This document shows, piece by piece, positions 14,499-22,319 of a DNA stretch of 40,293 nucleotides. Made by a program: the position numbers and the translations under genes. The notes beneath the pieces are model-generated. The model was not told the DNA's origin and did no database searches. It saw nothing but the letters and a program-made list of their open reading frames with translations. The number at the start of each line of letters is the position of its first letter. Position 1 is the first letter of the stretch. The DNA comes from a virus: positions 1 to 40,293 of IMG/VR virus record IMGVR_UViG_3300012000_000049; one strand, 5' to 3'.

Positions 14499-16765
14499 TG
14501 GCTGAAGACCCAATCAAGTCTTTAAACCTACTGTCACAGTTGCGGAGCTATGCCTCCGATATTCGTCGTGACTTCTCAGCCATTGGTTCTTCAACAGCTA
14601 GTTGGGGTAACAGCCTATCCTCTGCATTAGGAAAGTTAAGAGGCTTTGGAGATAGCGGGGGCGGTTATGGTGGCGGCCCTGCCTCAAACCAAGTTGCCCC
14701 ATATCCAGTATTTACTGTAACTGGTTCAGGTAATGTATTTCCTCCTGGCGGAGGGCCAGATTCTAATTTAGTTTTCAGACCACCATACCCTGTTGATGTT
14801 AGGTCATCTAACGTTCAGTATGGAAATGCCACACCTATAGATAGAGACGGTAGCGGTCGCACCTTTGCACGAGGCACCGCGCTATTTGCTGCAGGAGCTG
14901 GCAGCATGGCTATGATGCCAGGAACCAAAGAAGCTGTTGAAATGCAATTAGCAACTTCTCGTATGGTGTTTTACCAACAGCAGGCTGGTTTAACAGCAGC
15001 TGGTTTAGGACGTCGCGGACCTGACGGACAGGTTCAGCCATTTAACAATAACCCTGTTGCTGGGTTCCTTGACGCTACAAAAAATTCACAAGATAAAGCG
15101 TATAAAGAAGCAACTGTTCTTCTACAAGAGATTGCAAAGCAGGGAACCATAACCTCAAAGATGGACCCAGCAAAGATGATGGAGACCTTCCGACAGTTTG
15201 GTATTGGTGGTCCTAGCATGCTTGGCGTTGCTTTGGGTTCTGCACAGATGTCAAACATTACTCCAGGTATGGGTGTTGAAGGTTCAGCACGTGCATATGG
15301 CTCTATTCAACAAGCGCGTAACGTCAACATGCTACGTGGTATCGGTATTCGTATCCGTGGTGAGGACGGCAGCCTTAAGCCTATGCCACAGATTATTGAT
15401 GAGATTTGGGCTAAGTTAAACAGAGAAAAAATGGGCAGTGAACCAATCACTGTACAAGATGTACAGATATCTTTACAGCCTGGTAATGCTCTTGCATCTA
15501 TGCTTGACCAATATTTTGGAAACGACCCCCTTCTTCGTAAGCAAATAGAAGATGGCCTTATGCTTAAGGCACGAAGTGGTGGTCAACGATTTGCAGGCAG
15601 AGACCTCAAGAAGCTAGGAGAAAAGTACGGAGCAACCACTGCTGCCGTAAGTTCTATCAGCGAAAGAACTGCTCAGTCTATGACTACCTTACAACAGGTA
15701 GCGCCAACTATGGCTGCGGCATTTACATTTGCTAACCGAATTCTTGGTTACATGAATGGGTTCTTTAACCTTATTGATAGGTTTGCTGGAGTATTAAAGA
15801 CCATTGGATTCTTCAAGAGCGGTGGAGAAACCTTATCCTCTGGAGTTGCTGGCGGTGCTGGCGCATTTATGAACGCGGCATGGGCAGGCTATCTATTAAA
15901 GCGTGAGCACGGCGGTAGTGTAGAAAATAAAACCCCATACGTTGTCGGCGAGCGCGGACCAGAGCTATTCGTACCTCACGTTGATGGTCGTATTGTTCCT
16001 AACCATGAATTAAAGAACTACCCATTTAGAGGAGACGGCGGGGATGTTACCGCTGGTGGCTATAGCGCTAAATCATGGGCAACAGAATTAGCAAAAAGAC
16101 TAGGCGCAAAGAAGCCCACTAATGAGGCCATCGATGCGTTGATGACCTGGATGAGGTTTGAGGGAGGACACTGGGTTAACACAGCAGAGTTCAATCCACT
16201 AAACACTACACTTAATAAAACTGGCGCTAAGTCTATGAACCCAGTAGGTGTTAAAGCTTATACATCTTGGGAGCAAGGTTTTGATGCAACTATCGATACC
16301 CTTACTGGCAACAAGGCAAAAGAACGCGGTTACACAGCAATTGTTGAAGCTATTAAAAAGGGTAACAAAGAAGCAATCCTAACTGCCGTAAACAACTCTG
16401 CTTGGAGAACAGGCAAGGCTGGTGGCGACGGAACCTATAAAGGCATGCTTGGTTCTAGCGGCGGGGGTTACGGTGAAGGTCCTGGTAAAGGAGGACCTAG
16501 TGGAGAATCTGAAGATAAAAAGTCTGCAAGGTTCTCAATGGGAGATTTCTTAAAGTCTGGAGACAATACTAGTAGAAATCTTTTAGCAGGTTTTGTAAAA
16601 GACTTTATTGGTGCTGGTCCAGTACAGGCGCCTAATAGCACTACATATAACTACGGAGGAGTTACTGTAAACCTAAGCGGTGTCGGTAACCCAGAAGCAA
16701 ACGTAGCTGCTCTCAAGGCGGCTCTTACTAGCCAAGAAACAATAGCGAAAGCAGCAGGTAACTAA
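14498..16765 (+). CDS. Tail tape measure protein with peptidoglycan-hydrolase domain
   Basis: A 755-residue protein starting in the stop of the frameshift extension. Long helical stretches (about 130-440) and the phage-tail signature YVVGERGPELFVPHVDGRIV (about 480-500) mark a tape measure. Residues about 520-650 (WATELAKRLGAKKPTNEAID, FNPLNTT, SWEQGFDATIDTL, YTAIVEAIKKGNKEAILTAV) look like the lysozyme/transglycosylase-type domain found in phage tails and actinobacterial phage hydrolases. The C-terminus is Gly-rich and then helical. It sets tail length and probably helps local cell-wall digestion during injection. At roughly 1.5 angstrom per residue, a tail a little over 100 nm would be expected. 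Confidence 0.82.
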   Translation: MAEDPIKSLNLLSQLRSYASDIRRDFSAIGSSTASWGNSLSSALGKLRGFGDSGGGYGGGPASNQVAPYPVFTVTGSGNVFPPGGGPDSNLVFRPPYPVDVRSSNVQYGNATPIDRDGSGRTFARGTALFAAGAGSMAMMPGTKEAVEMQLATSRMVFYQQQAGLTAAGLGRRGPDGQVQPFNNNPVAGFLDATKNSQDKAYKEATVLLQEIAKQGTITSKMDPAKMMETFRQFGIGGPSMLGVALGSAQMSNITPGMGVEGSARAYGSIQQARNVNMLRGIGIRIRGEDGSLKPMPQIIDEIWAKLNREKMGSEPITVQDVQISLQPGNALASMLDQYFGNDPLLRKQIEDGLMLKARSGGQRFAGRDLKKLGEKYGATTAAVSSISERTAQSMTTLQQVAPTMAAAFTFANRILGYMNGFFNLIDRFAGVLKTIGFFKSGGETLSSGVAGGAGAFMNAAWAGYLLKREHGGSVENKTPYVVGERGPELFVPHVDGRIVPNHELKNYPFRGDGGDVTAGGYSAKSWATELAKRLGAKKPTNEAIDALMTWMRFEGGHWVNTAEFNPLNTTLNKTGAKSMNPVGVKAYTSWEQGFDATIDTLTGNKAKERGYTAIVEAIKKGNKEAILTAVNNSAWRTGKAGGDGTYKGMLGSSGGGYGEGPGKGGPSGESEDKKSARFSMGDFLKSGDNTSRNLLAGFVKDFIGAGPVQAPNSTTYNYGGVTVNLSGVGNPEANVAALKAALTSQETIAKAAGN

Positions 16766-17976
16766 TGCCATCTAAAAGTTCGTCAGAGCTAAACAAAAAG
16801 ACTGCAAGTGTTTTAATACCTCCTACTGTAAACGCCCCAGGTGGTAGAGGATATATTAGATATCAGTCTTCAGAAGCCATTGCTGCCCAGACCGCTGCTA
16901 ACCCTAACTATACAGTAGGTCCTGCCGTTGGAAGAGGAGCACGTCCACCTCAATCCGCTGTGTATTCTCAAGTAGAAGTAGACGCTATTAAAAAAACCTA
17001 TGGAACAGGCACCACTGGTGGAACAACAAATAAGAAGAGAAAAAAGAAAGGACCAGCTGAACCAAAGCTTCCTGGAAATACTCCGCCAGACGACTATGAA
17101 TTTAATCTACCTCCTCATGCTTGGAGCTTGCCTGTAAGACCCGTTGAGGTTTTAAGAAACGGCATGACAGATGACGGCATATTTGTTAACAACAATCCTT
17201 TAGGAAATAGTATCCACAGAGAACGTCGTGGAGTTATTTGGCATTGGGATGATGGTGGTCTTGTGTCTACTGTAGACAGTGAGTCTTTAGAAATCACTAC
17301 GTCTTCTGCAGAGCAGGCAAAAAAAGATGCTGAAAAGAAAAGTAAAGTTGGAGACCGAAGCGGCAAGAACAACTATGCTTTTGGTTTTCAATTTCTTTGG
17401 AACCCAGAGACGATTCAACAAAACATTGAAAGAAACATGGATGTAACGCCATCATCTGCCGATAGATTTAGAAGCGTTGCTGGAGCCTTTCCTGGTCAAG
17501 AGACTTATAGTTTTACCATTACCCTTGATAGAGTAAACGATTTTGCCTGTATTAAAGAGTGGGCAAACAACCCAGAAAAGTTACAGTTCTTTATAGACAA
17601 CTACTATAAGTATGGTTATGGAGAGGCTAGTGCAACCAAAAAGCTGCAAAAACTTAAAGACCTTGCAGCTTATGGAACTATGGCTGACCTAGAGTATTTG
17701 TTTAAAGCGTTGAACGGAACAGGTATTGGTTCTGACCCTAAAGATAAAAACAAAACATGGACCACATTGTTAAAGAAGCCTACAGCAAATATTGGATTCC
17801 TCTCACCATCCTTATTGGCTTTTAGACTTGGACCAGATGCTACAAAGTCTTTGTCGTTTGTTGGTTGGATTACCAGCTTAAACATAAATCATATTATGTT
17901 TACTGAAACCATGATTCCTCTTAGAACAACTGTATCCTTCTCTTGCGCTGCATTCGCAGGCTCTACTATCGCTTAG
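16765..17976 (+). CDS. Baseplate/tail hub protein, CIS-tube (FQFxxNPE) type
   Basis: A 403-residue protein coupled by TAATG. The first 115 residues are low-complexity and basic (NKKRKKKGPAEPK). The folded part includes YAFGFQFLWNPETIQQNIERN (about 205-225) and GQETYSFTITLDRVNDF, the pattern of contractile-injection-system tube/hub proteins that precede a LysM protein. The C-terminal GFLSPSLLAFRLGPDATKSLSFVGWI and FTETMIPLRTTVSFSC complete that fold. The next gene is a LysM-domain protein, so together they probably connect the tube to the baseplate hub (roles filled by gp48/gp54 and gp53 in T4). Confidence 0.65.
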   Translation: MPSKSSSELNKKTASVLIPPTVNAPGGRGYIRYQSSEAIAAQTAANPNYTVGPAVGRGARPPQSAVYSQVEVDAIKKTYGTGTTGGTTNKKRKKKGPAEPKLPGNTPPDDYEFNLPPHAWSLPVRPVEVLRNGMTDDGIFVNNNPLGNSIHRERRGVIWHWDDGGLVSTVDSESLEITTSSAEQAKKDAEKKSKVGDRSGKNNYAFGFQFLWNPETIQQNIERNMDVTPSSADRFRSVAGAFPGQETYSFTITLDRVNDFACIKEWANNPEKLQFFIDNYYKYGYGEASATKKLQKLKDLAAYGTMADLEYLFKALNGTGIGSDPKDKNKTWTTLLKKPTANIGFLSPSLLAFRLGPDATKSLSFVGWITSLNINHIMFTETMIPLRTTVSFSCAAFAGSTIA

Positions 17977-17983
17977 GATAAAC

Positions 17984-18265
17984 ATGACAATCTATATTGG
18001 CTCTAGATATGACGACTCTATCGTAGACTTTTTTTCTGTAACGCCTAATGGACCAGAGAATCCAACTGTATTTTACGATTTTCCAGACATAGGTTTTTTA
18101 TCGTTTTTTACTCACACGTATGCAAGCGGAGAAAGACTAGACCAAATAGCTCATAAATACTATCGACGTCCTTCAATGTGGTGGTACATATTAGATTACA
18201 ACCCTGAGATTACAGACCCATTAAACATAGCTCCTGGAACAATACTTAGGATACCTAATGTTTAA
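17984..18265 (+). CDS. LysM-domain baseplate protein (gp53-like)
   Basis: A 93-residue protein with AGGA just before the ATG. The C-terminal half, TYASGERLDQIAHKYYRRPS then MWWYILDYNPEITDPLNIAP and GTILRIPN, is a clear LysM fold, here as the phage baseplate type with the bulky MWWYI helix. Such proteins (T4 gp53, P2 gpX relatives) fasten baseplate wedges to the hub or tube. It overlaps the gpD-like gene by eight nucleotides. Confidence 0.85.
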   Translation: MTIYIGSRYDDSIVDFFSVTPNGPENPTVFYDFPDIGFLSFFTHTYASGERLDQIAHKYYRRPSMWWYILDYNPEITDPLNIAPGTILRIPNV

Positions 18266-19598
18266 ACCAATAAAGGTAACCTTTCCTGATGGCAATGCTG
18301 ATGAACCACAATTCATTTATAAAGCTGTCTTGTACCAAAAAGTATACGAGCATGAAATGTTGGTGCTTACCTACAGAGATTGGGACCCCTCTTATAACAC
18401 TATAAAAGCTGGTACTCCAGTGCTAGCTTCTATAACTGGAGATAAGACTTCTAGAAATTTTACTGGATACGTACATCACATTCAACCAAGCATTACTCCT
18501 GGTAAAAACTATACCGATGTAGTAGTTATTGGCGGGTCGTTTCCTATGAAACAGGCGTCTCAAAAAGTGTATCGAGAGCACACGGCTGACCAAGTGGTTA
18601 AGGCTATTGCGTTACAGCATAAATTAAACTTTATTGGTGTGCCTCACAAACGAGTGTTTGAACAAATATCACAGGCTGGCTACACAGGTTGGCAAATGGC
18701 TGTAAGACTTGCTAAGCAGGTTGGATACACACTACGAGCTGAAAACACTGAAGTGTATTTTGAACCTATACTTACAGACTACCAAAGATACCGTACGCAA
18801 TGCCCTAAGTTCATACTACGAGATGCTCAAAACCCTAAGGGTTCAACCCTATACTCTTTCAGACCAGTAATTGGTGAGTCTATTGATTGGGATGGAAACC
18901 CAAAAGCAGCAGTTGCTGTAACTGGTGTTGATAGATTTTCTAAGGTACCTGTTAAACAAACAGTACAAAAAAGAAACGCTAAGACAAGAAGCGTAAGCCA
19001 AGAAGAGTTTTTTGATAGGTTTGAGTCTTTAGCGGTTACCCCTAACCCAGAGATTGCCAAGTTTGAGTCTCAAGCAGCTGAGGCAAGAACCGCATTTCCA
19101 TACCGTGGGAGCGCATCTGTTTTGGGAGACCCATCGATTAGACCTAACATTCCTGTATATCTTCAGGGAGTTGGCGATACCTATTCTGGATATTGGACCG
19201 TCTTAGGCACAGAGCATGTAATTGTAGAAACTGAAAGAAACGTTTACACATATACTACTAATATAAACGTTGGTTCTGACGCTGTTGGCGGAGCAACTAG
19301 ATGGGCTGATGGCACTCTAATCACATCCCCACCAGATACCCCTACAAGATTTATTTCTCCAGGAGTATCGCAAACTAAAAGAAACCCTAACAGTAAGCTG
19401 ATTAAGAGTAACCGTAGAACCAGTAATAGAAAACAGGGCAGCTTTGGTAAAATTGATAACAGAAAAAAAACAACAACTAAAGTAAGAACCCCATCTACTT
19501 GGCGAGCTGCTAGCCCTACCCCTAAAATACCAGCACCTCCTAAGGTTAATAAACCCAAGGCAGTTACTGACAGATTAAGAGCAAAGGCCCTTCGATGA
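18258..19598 (+). CDS. Baseplate hub protein, gpD/gp27-like
   Basis: A 446-residue protein. Early segments (VYEHEMLVLTYRDWDPSYNT, GTPVLASITGD, FTGYVHHIQP) form the first beta-barrel domain of the gp27/gpD (late control D) family. YREHTADQVVKAIALQHKLN and AGYTGWQMAVRLAKQVGYTL match the family's helical segment. A second barrel and a GxxxPNIPVYLQG-type segment (about 295) follow. The last 80 residues are very basic (SKLIKSNRRTSNRKQGSFGK and onward) and likely disordered. A trimer of this protein forms the central hub that carries the spike encoded next. It overlaps the spike gene by four nucleotides (ATGA). Confidence 0.82.
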   Translation: MFKPIKVTFPDGNADEPQFIYKAVLYQKVYEHEMLVLTYRDWDPSYNTIKAGTPVLASITGDKTSRNFTGYVHHIQPSITPGKNYTDVVVIGGSFPMKQASQKVYREHTADQVVKAIALQHKLNFIGVPHKRVFEQISQAGYTGWQMAVRLAKQVGYTLRAENTEVYFEPILTDYQRYRTQCPKFILRDAQNPKGSTLYSFRPVIGESIDWDGNPKAAVAVTGVDRFSKVPVKQTVQKRNAKTRSVSQEEFFDRFESLAVTPNPEIAKFESQAAEARTAFPYRGSASVLGDPSIRPNIPVYLQGVGDTYSGYWTVLGTEHVIVETERNVYTYTTNINVGSDAVGGATRWADGTLITSPPDTPTRFISPGVSQTKRNPNSKLIKSNRRTSNRKQGSFGKIDNRKKTTTKVRTPSTWRAASPTPKIPAPPKVNKPKAVTDRLRAKALR

Positions 19599-20155
19599 TT
19601 GATGATAAGAGATTTTACGGAATCTATTCGGGTGTTGTTATTGATATTGAAGACCCTGATAAAGATAACCGTATTAGATTGCAAGTACCCCAGGTACTTG
19701 GCGAAGAGCCAACGGAGTGGGCTAGAGGCTGTTTGCCAGTTACGTCAAACAGCAACCATCCAGACCACAAAAAGCACCTAGCGTCTGAGGTAGCCGCTTT
19801 GTTACAGGCTCACGCTACACACGCTACCCACGCTTCTCATTCGACCACTATTACCAGTGGCGCCGCATCAGCGGGAACAGCGCATACTCATCCTGTTGTA
19901 ATTAGCCTTGCTCATGACGCTCATGACGCACACACTAATAACCACACAGGTAAAACCCCAGACTCCACATGGAACCTAGACCATGAACATGAAACAACTG
20001 CTGATACTGATAACAAATGGAACGATGACCAGGAGACAAACCTGACACCTGAGCATACACCGCATAGACTAGTACCTAAGATAGGTCAAAAAGTGTGGGT
20101 TATGTTTGAGGGCGGAGACCCTAATTTTCCAGTATGGATGGGAGTTGAGCTATGA
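19595..20155 (+). CDS. Tail spike/needle protein (gp5/gpV OB-fold) with histidine-rich insert
   Basis: A 186-residue protein. Residues 1-50 (FYGIYSGVVIDIEDPDKDNR, IRLQVPQVLG, EWARGCLPV) and 158-186 (RLVPKIGQKVWVMFEGGDPN, FPVWMGVEL) are the two halves of the gp5/phage_base_V OB fold that sits on the hub. Between them is a roughly 100-residue insert with 17 histidines (residues 55 to 157; none elsewhere), many spaced every third residue as in HATHATHASH and HDAHDAH. Membrane-piercing spikes of P2 and phi92 bind iron through HxH sites, so metal binding is plausible here. The short length leaves no room for a lysozyme domain. It is coupled to gp25 by ATGA. Confidence 0.82.
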   Translation: MIDDKRFYGIYSGVVIDIEDPDKDNRIRLQVPQVLGEEPTEWARGCLPVTSNSNHPDHKKHLASEVAALLQAHATHATHASHSTTITSGAASAGTAHTHPVVISLAHDAHDAHTNNHTGKTPDSTWNLDHEHETTADTDNKWNDDQETNLTPEHTPHRLVPKIGQKVWVMFEGGDPNFPVWMGVEL

Positions 20156-20553
20156 GCGAGCGTGCTATATCCCTGCCGTTTTCTTTTAACTCTCTTGGAG
20201 AAGTTGCTTACACTACTGATGAAAAAAAGATTATCCAAGACCAAGTACTGTTGACTGTTATGACTAAGTTTGGCGAGAGAGTTATGCGTCCAAACTTTGG
20301 TAGTGATGTAAATAGGTCTTTATTTGAGAACATAGAAGAAAGCACCGAGACCATTAGAAGCTCAGTAGCTACTTGTTTTGCTACCTGGCTTCCAGGTTTA
20401 GAGCTATTAAATGTTAACCCAATTGTAGATACAGATAATGGTCTTATTGAAGTTGAGATAGAATATAGAAAGGGTCTTGTCACATTGACTCAATCATTAC
20501 AGTTGACTAGCGGATTCTTCAGCAGGTCTGGCGAGTTAATCAGGAAGGCATAA
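20152..20553 (+). CDS. Baseplate wedge protein gp25-like
   Basis: A 133-residue protein of the GPW/gp25 family. Motifs in order are LPFSFNSLGEVAYTTDEKKI, IIQDQVLLTVMTKFGERVMR and RPNFGSDVNRSLFEN, then a beta C-terminus (DNGLIEVEIEYRKG, TLTQSLQLTSGFF). The family is universal in contractile injection systems, where gp25 fixes the sheath to the baseplate wedge. Length and position, between spike and gpJ-like wedge, are standard. The ATGA overlap with the upstream gene supports the start. Confidence 0.92.
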   Translation: MSERAISLPFSFNSLGEVAYTTDEKKIIQDQVLLTVMTKFGERVMRPNFGSDVNRSLFENIEESTETIRSSVATCFATWLPGLELLNVNPIVDTDNGLIEVEIEYRKGLVTLTQSLQLTSGFFSRSGELIRKA

Positions 20554-20555
20554 CA

Positions 20556-22319
20556 ATGGCAACTAATTACATCCCGCAGGTTGACTATACCTCCAGAGAC
20601 TACGAGTCCTTGAGGCAAGAGTTAATTGACCTAATTCCATACTTTGCCCCTAAGTGGACCACTCGTGACCCAGCAGACTTTGGCATGACCATGCTAGAAC
20701 TGTTTACATATATTGGCGACCAACTTAATTATTATATTGACCGTTCTATTAATGAGTCTTTTATTACAACGGCAAGCCAAAGAGATAACGTATTAAAGCT
20801 AGCTAGATTGCTAGGCTATCAGCCTATTGATTCTACAGCTGCTTCAGTCATTCTCACCTTTTCTAACTCAACCGCTAACCCTATTGTTGTACCAAAGAGA
20901 ACCCAGGTTGCTACCAGCCAAATCTCTAGTGGACAGCAGGTACAGGTAGTTTTTGAAACAGATTCACAAGTTACGGTTCCTGCAAAGGTAGGTACTACAA
21001 ACGGTTCTGTAACTGTAACCGCTACTCAAGGAGAGTCTAGAGGGTATGGGGTTGATGAAGATAATGGAAAGATTGGAGACTCAGATGGGTCTCCATATCA
21101 AGTCTTTCAGATTCCAGAAAGCCCTGTTGTAAATAACAGTGTTGAAATTTATGTTTCTGGCGTTAAGTACACTCAAGTACCTTACCTAATTGATTATCAA
21201 GGATATGACCCTGTGTTCTCTGTTATCACTAATAGTGACGGGGAAACGTTTGTACAGTTTGGAGATAACATCAGTGGACGTATTCCAAACAATGGTGCAG
21301 AGATTTTTGCATATTATAGAATTGGCGGCGGTACTATTGGAAACGTATCAGCTGGAAGTATCAAATACATATTGACAAACTTCACTGCTGGTTTAACAGT
21401 AGGTAATCCAAATATTGGAGAGACCTCTGGAGCAGGCTCTGGCGGAGCTGACCCAGAAGCTACGGACTCAATCAGAGTTAACGCTCCTAAAAGCGTAAGG
21501 TCTCTTAATAGAGCAGTGTCGTTAGCAGACTATGCCGCTTTGGCTATCCAAGTTCCAGGAGTAGCAAAGGCTGTTGCTGATGCTGGTGTATTTAGTAGCG
21601 TAACTTTATTCTTAGCTCCATACGGAGACTCTGGCCTTCAAGCTGATGGCATCACATCTTCTGTGGTATTTAACAACCTTTCTGAAGTAGTGTTTGACTA
21701 TTTCACAGATAAAATTCCACCTGGGGTTTCACTAACTCTACAGCCACCTACCTATGTAGATGTAAGAATTAAATTAGACTGCGTTATTCTTTCACAGTAT
21801 AAGAGCTCTCAAGTAGTAGCTAATATTACTTCGGCTATAAATCAGTTGTTTGCTTTTGATAACGTATCGTTTAATGACAGTATCTACCCAGCTGACCTAT
21901 ATAAAGTCCTTGGGGAAATTGAAGGTATCAGCAGAACTACCCTTATTAAGATGGTAAGAAAAGATGAAGACAAGGTCTTTTCTATTAGCAATAAGGCTTT
22001 AACTAGCAACGTTGCTACCTTGACCACGTCTGCAACTCACAACTATAGGATTGGAGAAACAGTATTAATCTCGGGTGTTGGTTCTCCATTTGATGGCACA
22101 TCTGTAATAACAGGGGTAACCACTAATACCTTTACCTATGCGCTTGTTAGTGACAACGTCAACTCATCTGCAGTAACTCCTGTAGGTAAAGCGTCTTTGG
22201 TTACTGTAAAAGACATCCTATGTTCTAAGAGAGAGCTACCTCAACTAGAAACAACAAGAACTGGTGGAGTTGTTACTGTTATTGGCCTAGACCTAACAAC
22301 TAGTGGAGGCATTAGTTAA
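20556..22319 (+). CDS. Baseplate wedge protein gpJ/gp6-like
   Basis: A 587-residue protein with AGGAAGG upstream. The N-terminus (YIPQVDYTSRDYESLRQELI, DPADFGMTMLELFTYIGDQL, NYYIDRSINESFITTASQRD, NVLKLARLLGYQP) is diagnostic of the Baseplate_J family. The core contains GADPEATDSIRVNAPKSVRS and AVSLADYAALAIQVPGVAKA. Near residues 480-540 an extra beta module (YRIGETVLISGVGSPFDG) has been inserted; related modules occur in the next gene. It forms the core wedge ring with gp25 and the following gpI/gp7-like protein. The stop overlaps the next ATG. Confidence 0.92.
   Translation: MATNYIPQVDYTSRDYESLRQELIDLIPYFAPKWTTRDPADFGMTMLELFTYIGDQLNYYIDRSINESFITTASQRDNVLKLARLLGYQPIDSTAASVILTFSNSTANPIVVPKRTQVATSQISSGQQVQVVFETDSQVTVPAKVGTTNGSVTVTATQGESRGYGVDEDNGKIGDSDGSPYQVFQIPESPVVNNSVEIYVSGVKYTQVPYLIDYQGYDPVFSVITNSDGETFVQFGDNISGRIPNNGAEIFAYYRIGGGTIGNVSAGSIKYILTNFTAGLTVGNPNIGETSGAGSGGADPEATDSIRVNAPKSVRSLNRAVSLADYAALAIQVPGVAKAVADAGVFSSVTLFLAPYGDSGLQADGITSSVVFNNLSEVVFDYFTDKIPPGVSLTLQPPTYVDVRIKLDCVILSQYKSSQVVANITSAINQLFAFDNVSFNDSIYPADLYKVLGEIEGISRTTLIKMVRKDEDKVFSISNKALTSNVATLTTSATHNYRIGETVLISGVGSPFDGTSVITGVTTNTFTYALVSDNVNSSAVTPVGKASLVTVKDILCSKRELPQLETTRTGGVVTVIGLDLTTSGGIS

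Noticed and set aside
13489-14517. 342-codon ORF on the minus strand
   Set aside because: It lies opposite the tube end, the gp26-like gene and the frameshift extension, all well supported on the + strand. Its translation is Ser/Arg/Pro-rich with no recognisable domain, as expected of a shadow frame.
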